From Liolophura sinensis (lineage: Eukaryota > Mollusca > Polyplacophora > Chitonida > Chitonidae), in contig NC_088300.1 of the NCBI RefSeq assembly GCF_032854445.1, forward strand, positions 79,957,084 to 80,021,083: a DNA stretch of 64,000 nucleotides, given 5' to 3'. Under the pieces are notes generated by a model, which saw only the letters and a program-made list of their open reading frames with translations, ran no database searches and was not told the origin of the DNA. The translations under genes and the position numbers were made by a program. Positions 13,577 to 25,500 of this stretch are shown in pieces (positions within the stretch are counted from its first letter, which is position 1; the number at the start of each line of letters is the position of its first letter).

Positions 13577-16500
13577 ATGGGTCGAAAGACATTTTGTAAG
13601 CTGACCACAACTGGTAATAAACGGTATTATCTTCTGGCAGATATAGAGGAAGATGGGAAGGAAGGGATACACTTGACTTTATCTGATGGCGAATCTGCAT
13701 GGAGCAGAGAATGTAAGAGAATATAATGTTCCATTTTTCTGTGTGCTACTAAACAGAAAGCATTATATTTCTTTGCAGGGGTATAGATCACTATTGTTCT
13801 TCTGTAATCACTTACACTGACGTTAATATGTTTTTTTTCTCAACAAGAATTGCTTTGTCTACTTGTAGCCTACCTCATAGCAACAGGATTTACAATTTGT
13901 CTTCCTTCAATGCTGCGTACAATTCTGTGTAAATTATTATAATGGAACATTATATTGAATTTTTTATTGAATTGAATCTTTTTTTATACATGGCTGCACG
14001 ATAATGAGTTCAAGATCGTGTTCTAGTTTCATACTGTTCCATGTTGTTTTTGACCAAATTGTTGCTGGCTTAATTTTGTTCTTGGACTTTGACAATTTTC
14101 CTCACTTTTTTGTGAAAATGGTTTTAATTATTTAATTAAATGAAACTTGGGTCATAACTTCTTCCTGTGACGTTACATACAGTTTTGGGCCATTTACAAC
14201 AAAATTATAGTCATTTTTGTTTCATCATACAGTTTGAGCGGCCTTTTTTTATTGGGTTGTTCTGAATGCAACATCATACATGGCATGACTGCTTCATCAA
14301 GGCAAGATACAGACCAAGTCTGAATTTTGGGCCTTTTTTATTTTCAACATGATACCCAAAATGAAAGACATATACTTGTCGCTGTTATTCTGACATCTAT
14401 GGGGCAAAAATGACACTTCCATACTGTTTGCTAATTTGTTTTATAATTTGAAAACTGTATAATGTGTATGTAATGTAATGTTTAGCTAACATTTGGATTT
14501 TACCAGTTATGTAGAGAGCTACATGTATGTGTATGACACACAGAAGATCCATATGTGAGCTAAAGCTTTCATGTTCTGATCTTTTTAGTAACTGGGGACG
14601 ACCTCGAAGATCTCAGTAAAAAACTGAAAATGAAGTTCTCAGATTTTGTCTCAGAAACTGTCAAAGCATTGACAAGAGAAAATGTAGGAAACATGAACTT
14701 CTTGTACGAGGTGAAAACCTGGAAGGATGACGAAATGGAGTTGAAATGGAAAAAACATATGGCCATGGATGATATTAAGGTGAGTTAAATAGCCGTTTGT
14801 TTTACCAGTTTATTTGTTCCTTATTTACCCCTCTTCCAATTTTTGCCTGGGGTATTCCATCCATTTGCCTGTCTGTTCATTTTCTTGATAGCACTCCTGA
14901 ACAGTTTAGTCCAAATGAATGACATGGAAAAAACATAAGGCCATGGATGATATTAAGGTCAGTTAAATAGCTGTTGTTTGTTTGGCCATTTTATTTGTTC
15001 CTGATTTACCCGTCAGCCAGTTTTGGCCCGGGGTAATCCATCCATCTGCCGGTCTGTTCCTGGACATTTTAGTTCTAGCTGACCAATGTTACATCACACT
15101 TGCACTTTGTCCATGTTGTCATGGTGAAGAACCATAGTGATTTTCAAAGACCTTAAGCTAGTGTTTCAAGGTAATTAGGCTCTTAAATTTTGTGAAATTC
15201 TTGTAATGACGATATACCTTGAAATTTGTTTCCAATGATGTACATGAACAGTCACTTTTCCATGACCAATTTTATCCATCAGGCCTCTTCCCACTAAACA
15301 TCCTCTCTGTTGAACAGTTGAAGTGGTGTTACTGGTTTACCAAACCTCTACATGTACCACCCATAATTCACTCTCTTGATTTCCACCGACCTTGCCATAT
15401 TTTCACGTCCATTTATCCATTTTTTTCCCAAGCATTTTGAACAATTGGACCCATTTCCTTGCATATGCAATCTCTTGAACAGTTGAGCTAAAACTGACAC
15501 TTAAACATAAGGAAGATTTTCATTGGAATTGTTCCATTTTTCAAGGTCATTGAGGTCATTAATATTAACTTTATGAAAGGCTTGTGAACATTAATTCTTG
15601 AATGTGACCAATGTGTACTAAACTCGCATCTAGGCATGTAGATCTGCCCTATTAAATTTCAGTCGACAATTAACGACTTGCCTAGCTGTCCCTTGCATTG
15701 TTCAACTCAGATTCACCCAACTTTAAGTTTGTCATGAGATAAAACCCTATTTTTGGATTTTTATTAAGTACATTTGTTCATACTGCAATAAGGATACACT
15801 CTGAAACTGACAGAAACTTTGCAATGACCTAAAACCAAGAAGTTTTCACCTCTAAGAAGATATTCTCATGTTTGATGTTTTCAACTTCTTCATGCTCGTC
15901 AACAAGATCCGTAAATACCTGTTAAATAAGCTGAGGGATTTTGCGTGTATTGCTCGCTATTTTTTGCTTGGTACAATATAAGTAACACTTTGATCATCTC
16001 TTCTGTTAGTTGATGTTGACGGTTTCCCCCTTGTTGACTTTGTTACAGTTCCAGCTTGGGAGAGTGGTGTTACAACCTGTGTCTGATGCCTCTGTCTTTA
16101 CCAGAGATGTGTTTAGTTTCTGTATTGATAACATGGTGGATTTAAAAAACAAAATCAGCAGTCTGGAAACTGATAATCAGAGGTTATCACAAGAAAGGAG
16201 CCAAGCACTGAAGGTAAGCGGAGAGGGAAAAGGACACAGACTTCAGGTATTGTAGTCCATGTGAGTTTACAGTGTAAGCTAAAACTGACATAGTCCATGC
16301 AAGATGACACTGGCATAGGCCATGAAAGATATCGCTGGCATAGTACATGCAAGATTACACTGGCATAGTCCATGCAAGAGTACACTAGTATAGGCTATGC
16401 AAGATGACACTGGCATAGGCTATGCAAGATGATGCTGTTATAGTCCATACAAGATGACACTGACATAGTCCATGCAAGATGACATTAGCATAGTCCAGGA

Positions 16501-19500
16501 AAGATATCACTGGCATAGTACATGCAAGAGTACACTGGCATAGTACATGCAAGAGTACACTAGTATAGGCCATGCAAGATTACACTGGCATAGTCCATGC
16601 GAGGTGATGCTGGTATAGTCCATACAAAATGACACTGGCAAAGTCCATACAAGGTGATGCTGGTATAGTCCATACAAGATGACACTGGCATAGTCCATGC
16701 GAGGTGATTCTGGTATAGTCCATACAAAATGACACTGGCATAGTCCATGCGAGGTGATGCTGGTATAGTCCATACAAAATGACACTGGCATAGTCCATGC
16801 GAGGTGATGCTGGTATAGTCCATACAAAATGACATTGGCATAGTCCATGCAAGGTGATGCTGGTATAGTCCATACAAAATGACGCTGTCATAGTCCATGC
16901 GAGGTGATGCTGATATAGTCCATACAAAATGACACTGGCATAGTCCATGCGAGGTGATGCTGGTATAGTCCATACAAAATGACACTGGCATAGTCCATGC
17001 AAGGTGATGCTGGTATAGTCCATACAAAATGACATTGGCATAGTCCATGCAAGGTGATGCTGGTATAGTCCATACAAAATCACACTGGCATAGTCCATGC
17101 GAGGTGATGCTGGTATAGTCCATACAAGATGACACTGGCATAGTCCATACAAAATGACACTGGCATAGTCTATGCAAGGTGATGCTGGTATAGTCCATAC
17201 AAGATGACATTGGCATAGTACATGCAAGGTGATGCTGGTATAGTCCATACAAGATGACACTGGCATAGTCCATACGAGGTGATGCTGGTATAGTCCATAC
17301 AAGATGACACTGGCATAGTTCATGCAAGGTGATGCTGGCATAGTCCATACAAGATGACATTGGCACACTCCATGCGAGGTGATGCTGGTATAGTCCATGC
17401 AAGATGACATTGGCACAGTCCATGCGAGGTGATGCTGGTATAGTCCATGCAAGATGACATTGGCACAGTCCATGCGAGGTGATGCTGGTATAGTCCATAC
17501 AAAATGAGACTGGAATGTAGGAGCATGTAAGTCTCAGTTTTGTCTATGGTTATTATAATGCTGATTTAACTATATACAGGTAACAGGTTCAATGACATGA
17601 ATTTTTGTGTAAAAATGTTCTAATATGTTGCAAGGTTTGATGCATTATATGGTGAACTCACTTTTTTTTTTGCTCTATGTATCTGATTTTATTTGACAGA
17701 GACTTGACAAATGTGTGGCAGCTAAGGAAGAAATAGAGAAAGAACTTTACTCAAAGGTACTTTGTGATACTAAGTTTAGAATTTCTTCTCGTTCAAAGTG
17801 TATTTTGTCCTGTAATAAACTGTTTTCTCACAAACATGAATACAAGTAATGACATATGCAGTTACCTGTAGATATGTTGGAAAAAAACTTCTTTTGCTAG
17901 GATCTTGGATCTGGGATGTTTGCTAGGTGGTCTTGTGTGGGCGCTCCACTAAGGATATTTAAAATAAAGAAACCTTGTTCTTTTCCAGTTTGTTGCGGTG
18001 TTGAATAGTAAGAAAGAAAAGATCCAAGAATTAAGAAAAGAGAGTGAGTATGTAAGACTTGTTTCAATACCTTTGTCTTGTATTTATGAAGGTTCATATA
18101 CCATTAAGATGTATGGCGCACAGAAAACAAGCGTGATCTTCTGGTTCACACCAGACTGCTAACAATCTTTTCAATTTAATTTAATGGGAAGTTTATGTAG
18201 TGAAGCATTTGTGCATTGTAAAGCTGATGATTAGAGTTATCTGCTCCTGTTGTACGTCAGCATTTTGGTGTATTTCAGTTGAAGAAGGAAGCAGATCAAA
18301 TGGGGCATCAGTTACAGGTCAGTATCTCTCATTGTTAGCCTGAATTGGCACATCATTTAGAACATGGGAATATTTTATCAGTATAATTATAAAGTAGGTC
18401 CTTGTGTATGTTTTGGTTTTAGTGAGATTTGGGTGTTTACAAAAAGCTCTGTCTGGTAATTGCAGAATATGACACGGAATATTACATGACTGTGCTGAAG
18501 TTATTGCATCACATTGATAAAACATTGGGACGAGTGGTCTAGTGGTTGGGAGCACTGGCCTGTCAGGCTCAGACACATCAGGTCCTCGCCTGTTTGAGGG
18601 GCCGTGGTGACTAACCAGTCGGTGATGCTTGTGTGGCCGATTGTACATTGGTTGGAAACCACTTGTCTTCTCCCAATATGATGTGCATGATTGTGAGTGA
18701 CTTGTGGTGAGTTTGGTTTGATAACCTGGTTTCCTCCACTCATAAAACCTGATGTGGATGATTGTGAGTGACTTGTGCTGAGTTTGGTTTGATAACCTGG
18801 TTTCCTCCACTCATAAAACTGACCGCCATAAGTGAAAAATTCACAGGTAAGGCTGTGTAAGTACCAATCATGTTCTTAAATATGAAAAGCGGACAGTTTT
18901 AAAACGTAGCAGAAACTTACATTCCAAGCATGTTTAATTACGAACACTTTGGTGATCAGCTGCTTGGTGTTATACACATACAGATTCTCCCCCCCCCCCA
19001 AGGCCAGTACGTGCAAACAAACATTGTGTACAGTGAGATTGTGGCTGTACACGTACAAATTCTCCTCCCAAGGCCAGTACGTGCAAACAAACATTGTGTA
19101 CAGTGAGATTGTGGCTGTACACGTACAAATTCTCCTCCCAAGGCCAGTACGTGCAAACAAACATTGTGTACAGTGAGATTGTGCCTGTACACGTACAAAT
19201 TCTCCTCCCAAGGCCAGTACGTGCAAACAAACATTGTGTACAGTGAGATTGTGCCTGTACACGTACAAATTCTCCTCCCAAGGCCTGTACGTGCAAACAA
19301 ACATTGTGTACAGTGAGATTGTGGCTGTACACGTACAAATTCTCCTCCCAAGGCCAGTACGTGCAAACAAACATTGTGTACAGTGAGATTGTGGCTGTAC
19401 ACGTACAAATTCTCCTCCCAAGGCCAGTACGTCCAAACAAACATTGTGTACAGTGAGATTGTGCCTGTACACGTACAAATTCTCCCCCCAAGGCCAGTAC

Positions 19501-22500
19501 GTCCAAACAAACATTGTGTACAATGAGATTGTGGCTTTACACGTACAAATTCTCCCCCCAAGGCCAGTACGTCCAAACAAACATTGTGTACAATGAGATT
19601 GTGCCTGTACACGTACAAATTCTCCTCCCAAGGCCAGTACGTCCAAACAAACATTGCGTACAGTGAGATTGTGGCTGTACACGTACAAATTCTCCTCCCA
19701 AGGCCAGTACGTCCAAACAAACATTGTGTACAGTGAGATTGTGGCTGTACACGTACAAATTCTCCTCCCAAGGCCAGTACGTGCAAACAAACATTGTGTA
19801 CAGTGAGATTGTGCCTGTACACGTACAAATTCTCCTCCAAGGCCAGTACGTGCAAACAAACATTGTGTACAGTGAGATTGTGGCTGTACACGTACAAATT
19901 CTCCTCCCAAGGCCAGTACGTGCAAACAAACATTGTGTACAGTGAGATTGTGCCTGTACACATACAAATTCTCCTCCAAGGCCAGTACGTCCAAACAAAC
20001 ATTGTGTACAGTGAGATTGTGGCTGTACACGTACAAATTCTCCTCCCAAGGCCAGTACGTGCAAACAAACATTGTGTACAGTGAGATTGTGCCTGTACAC
20101 GTACAAATTCTCCTCCCAAGGCCAGTACGTGCAAACAAACATTGTGTACAGTGAGATTGTGGCTGTACACGTACAAATTCTCCTCCCAAGGCCAGTACGT
20201 GCAAACAAACATTGTGTACAGTGAGATTGTGCCTGTACACATACAAATTCTCCTCCCAAGGCCAGTACGTCCAAACAAACATTGTGTACAGTGAGATTGT
20301 GGCTGTACACGTACAAATTCTCCTCCCAAGGCCTGTACGTGCAAACAAACATTGTGTACAGTGAGATTGTGGCTGTACACGTACAAATTCTCCTCCCAAG
20401 GCCAGTACGTCCAAACAAACATTGTGTACAGTGAGATTGTGGCTGTACACGTACAAATTCTCCTCCCAAGGCCAGTACGTGCAAACAAACATTGTGTACA
20501 GTGAGATTGTGGCTGTACACGTACAAATTCTCCTCCCAAGGCCTGTACGTGCAAACAAACATTGTGTACAGTGAGATTGTGGCTGTACACGTACAAATTC
20601 TCCTCCAAGGCCAGTACGTGCAAACAAACATTGTGTACAGTGAGATTGTGGCTGTACACGTACAAATTCTCCTCCCAAGGCCAGTACGTGCAAACAAACA
20701 TTGTGTACAGTGAGATTGTGGCTGTACACGTACAAATTCTCCTCCCAAGGCCAGTACGTCCAAACAAACATTGTGTACAGTGAGATTGTGGCTGTACACG
20801 TACAAATTCTCCTCCCAAGGCCAGTACGTGCAAACAAACATTGTGTACAGTGAGATTGTGCCTGTACACGTACAAATTCTCCTCCCAAGGCCTGTACGTG
20901 CAAACAAACATTGTGTACAGTGAGATTGTGCCTGTACACGTACAAATTCTCCTCCAAGGCCAGTACGTCAAACAAACATTGTGTACAGTGAGATTGTGGC
21001 TTTACACGTACAAATTCTCCCCCCAAGGCCAGTACGTCCAAACAAACATTGTGTACAATGAGATTGTGCCTGTACACGTACAAATTCTCCTCCCAAGGCC
21101 AGTACATGCAAACAAACATTGTGTACAATGAGATTGTGCCTGTACACGTACAAATTCTCCTCCCAAGGCCAGTACGTGCAAACAAACATTGTGTACAGTG
21201 AGATTGTGGCTGTAACACGTACAAATTCTCCTCCCAAGGCCAGTACGTCCAAACAAACATTGTGTACAGTGAGATTGTGCCTGTACACGTACAAATTCTC
21301 CTCCCAAGGCCAGTACGTCCAAACAAACATTAACAAACATTGTGTACAGTGAGATTGTGGCTGTACACGTACAAATTCTCCTCCCAAGGCCAGTACGTGC
21401 AAACAAACATTGTGTACAGTGAGATTGTGGCTGTACACGTACAAATTCTTTTCCCAAGGCCAGTACATCCAAACAAACATTGTGTACAGTGAGATTGTGG
21501 CTGTACACGTACAAATTCTCCTCCCAAGGCCAGTACGTGCAAACAAACATTGTGTACAGTGAGATTGTGGCTGTACACGTACAAATTCTCCTCCCAAGGC
21601 CAGTACGTGCAAACAAACATTGTGTACAGTGAGATTGTGGCTGTACACGTACAAATTCTCCTCCCAAGGCCAGTACGTGCAAACAAACATTGTGTACAGT
21701 GAGGTTGTGGCTGTACACGTACAAATTCTCTTCCCAAGGCCAGTACGTGCAAACAAACATTGTGTACAGTGAGATTGTGGCTGTACACGTACAAATTCTC
21801 CTCCCAAGGCCAGTACGTGCAAACAAACATTGTGTACAGTGAGATTGTGGCTGTACACGTACAAATTCTCCTCCCAAGGCCAGTATGTCCAAACAAACAT
21901 TGTGTACATTGAGATTGTGGCTGTACACGTACAAATTCTCCTCCCAAGGCCAGTATGTCCAAACAAACATTGTGTACAGTGAGATTGTGGCTGTACACGT
22001 ACAAATTCTCCTCCCAAGGCCAGTACGTGCAAACAAACATTGTGTACAGTGAGATTGTGGCTGTACACGTACAAATTCTCCTCCCAAGGCCAGTACGTGC
22101 AAACAAACATTGTGTACAGTGAGATTGTGGCTGTACACGTACAAATTCTTTTCCCAAGGCCAGTACATCCAAACAAACATTGTGTACAGTGAGATTGTGG
22201 CTGTACACGTACAAATTCTCCTCCCAAGGCCAGTACGTGCAAACAAACATTGTGTACAGTGAGATTGTGGCTGTACACGTACAAATTCTCCTCCCAAGGC
22301 CAGTACGTCCAAACAAACATTGTGTACAATGAGATTGTGGGTGTACACGTACAAATTTTCCTCCCAAGGCCTGTACATCCAAACAAACATTGTGTACAAA
22401 GAGATTGTGGGTGTTCACATACAAATTCTCTTCCCAAGGCCAGTACATCCAAACAAACATTGTGTACAAAGAGATTGTGGGTGTTCACATACAAATTCTC

Positions 22501-25500
22501 CTCCCAAGGCCAGTACATCCAAACAAACAAACATTGTGTACAAAGAGATTGTGGCTGTACACGTACAAATTCTCCTCCCAAGGCCAGTACATCCAAACAA
22601 ACATTGTGTACAGTGAGATTGTGGCTGTACACGTACAAATTCTCCTCCCAAGGCCAGTACATCCAAACAAATAATGTGTACAATGAGATTGTGGCTGTAC
22701 ACATACAAAATCTCCCCCCAAGGCCAGTACGTCCAAACAAACAATGTGTACAATGAGATTGTGGCTGTACACATATGAACTCTCCCCCCAAGACCTGTAT
22801 GTGCAAACACTGTGCGTCATGAGATTGTGGCTGTACACATACAAAATCTCCCCCCAAGGCCAGTACGTCCAAACAAACAATGTGTACAATGAGATTGTGG
22901 CTGTACACATATGAACTCTCCCCCCAAGACCTGTATGTCCAAACACTGTGCGTCATGAGATTGTGGCTGTACACATACAAAATCTCCCCCCAAGGCCAGT
23001 ACATCCAAACAAATAATGTGTACAATGAGATAGCACAGTTGGTAGAGCATCTGCTTCGGGAGCAGTAGATCCAGGATCAATCCTGGGTCGAGTCACACCT
23101 AAGACTTTAAAAGAGGAAGTTGGAACTTCCTCGCTTGGCGTTCAGCATGAAGGGGATAGTGCAACGACTGGTTGACCCGTAATCAGTATAATGGCTCGGG
23201 CGGGGCGGCTTACTTACCTTCGGTAAGTCGTCACAGTGAAACGCACTAAACAAAAGAGCGGTGGTAATCCGTCCTGCAACAAGGAGATACATTACATACA
23301 CCCTTCGTCGATTCCTTCGTCGTAATATGAAAAATTGTTGAGCACAACGTTAAACCCCAAGCACTCACTCACTCAATCACTCCGCCCAAGGCCAGTACGT
23401 CCAAACAAACATTGTGTACAAAGAGATTGTGGCTGTACACGTACAAATTCTCCCCCCAAGGCCAGTACGTCCAAACAAACATTGTGTACAATGAGATTGT
23501 GCCTGTACACGTACAAATTCTCCTCCCAAGGCCAGTACGTGCAAACAAACATTGTGTACAATGAGATTGTGGCTGTACACGTACAAATTCTCCTCCCAAG
23601 GCCAGTACGTCCAAACAAACATTGTGTACAGTGAGATTGTGCCTGTACACGTACAAATTCTCCTCCCAAGGCCAGTACATCCAAACAAACAATGTGTATT
23701 AAGAGATTGTGGTTGTTCACTTTTAGATTCTCCGCCAAAGGCCAGCACATCCAAACAAACAGCAACGGGAGGTGGAGAAAGTCCAGCACATAGCCTCCAG
23801 GACAGAAGGTGAGCTTCAGGTTATATCAGCCTCAGACATGTAGGGTAGAAATTCTGTTGGGTTTTTGGCTGATTTGTGTACTCCATGCTGACACGGCACG
23901 TGTAGTTTGGACATCCTAGGCACCAATATCAGTGGTATTCCTTTGTGTGAAATGAATACATTTCATCCAAAGATAATTGTAAACAGAATGTCTGCCAATC
24001 CTGCAGTTAACATTTTGATCATTTTTACGATGTTAAAGGGAAGACACTTGGTCAAGGCGAACCCCAAAATGACCGCTCCTGTTAGCAAAGCCATCCAGAA
24101 ATGTCTGACTGTTGCTGTTAGTAAGCTCATCATTTACACAGCCATCCAAAATGCTTGACTGCTGCTGTTAGTAAGCTCATCATTTACACAGCCATCAAAA
24201 ATGCTTGACTGCTGCTGTTAGTAAGCTCATCATTTACACAGCCATCCAAAATGCTTGACTGCTGCTGTTAGTAAGCTCATCATTTACAAAGCCATCAAAA
24301 ATGCTTGACTGCTGCTGTTAGTAAGCTCATCATTTACAAAGCCATCAAAAATGCTTGACTGCTGCTGTTAGTAAGCTCATCATTTACACAGCCATCAAAA
24401 ATGCTTGACTGCTGCTGTTAGTAAGCTCATGATTTACAAAGCCATCAAAAATGCTTGACTGCTGCTGTTAGTAAGCTCATCATTTGCAAAGCCGTCAAAA
24501 ATGTTGACTGCTGCTGTTAGTAAGCTCATCATTTACAAAGCCATCAAAAATGTTTGACTGCTGCTGTTAGTAAGCTCATCATTTACAAAGCCGTCAAAAA
24601 TGCTTGACTGCTGCTGTTAGTAAGCTCATCATTTGCAAAGCCGTCAAAAATGCTTGACTGCTTGCTGTTAGTAAGCTCATCATTTACAAAGCCATCAAAA
24701 ATGCTTGACTGCTGCTGTTAGTAAGCTCATCATTTACAAAGCCATCAAAAATGCTTGACTGCTGCTGTGAGTAAGCTCATCATTTGCAAAGCCATCAAAA
24801 ATGCTTGACTGCTTCTGTTAGTAAGCTCATCATGTACAAAGCCATCCAGAAATGTTTGACTGCTGCTGTGAGTAAGATCATCATTTGCAAAGCCATCAGA
24901 AATGCTTGACTGCTGCTGTTAGTAAGCACATCATTTACAAAGCCATCAAAAAAGTTTGACTGCTGCTGTGAGTAAGCTCATCATTTACAAAGCCATCAAA
25001 GTGTTTGACTGCTGCTGTTAGTAAGCTCATCATTTACAAAGCCATCAAAAATGCTTGACTGCTGCTGTTAGTAAGCTCATCATTTACAAAGCCATCAGAA
25101 ATGCTTGACTGCTGCTGTTAGTAAGCTCATCATTTACAAAGCCATCAAAAATGCTTGACTGCTGCTGTTAGTAAGCTCATCATTTACACAGCCATCCAAA
25201 ATGCTTGCAAAGTTTACTCCAAGGGGTTTTATTCTTCATTTTTTTATTTTTCCTAGTGTCTGATTCTATAGGTCTTCTTTGTTTCCATACATGTATGTGA
25301 ACATCGGATTAAAATGTTTGATTTTATGATGTATGTTTGTTTTATTTCCAGTAATGAAGACACAACAGATGATGAGAAGGTATTAATAGAATATTATATA
25401 CATGTAGTGGTTTATTGAGGTGTTTTTTATGTCGTACTCAAGAACATTTCTTTTTGAGTGTATGAAACTGAGTGAGTACATGTCACAGGTCACACACACA

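Noticed and set aside
16385-17526. Minus-strand frames up to 312 aa
   Set aside because: Translations of the 25/50-bp array in XRCC4 intron 3.
18044-18051. Extending XRCC4 exon 5 to the donor at 18051 as the main isoform
   Set aside because: It gives an attractive coiled coil, but puts exon 8 out of frame and meets a stop in exon 9. Donor 18043 keeps the whole gene open to a conserved C-terminus.
18876-23080. Minus-strand open frames of 816, 685, 671, 465 and 456 aa
   Set aside because: They are overlapping translations of the 70-bp satellite. All three minus frames are stop-free because the unit lacks stops, and the frame rotates every unit. There is no domain, and they lie in an XRCC4 intron.
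23031-23110. Functional tRNA gene
   Set aside because: A- and B-box-like words are present, but the stems do not pair well by eye and the sequence continues into a SINE body and tail.
23763-23808. Starting XRCC4 exon 7 at 23763 (after CAAACAAACAG)
   Set aside because: That acceptor has no pyrimidine tract. The site after CACTTTTAG at 23726 is stronger, adds 36 in-frame bases and keeps the frame open.
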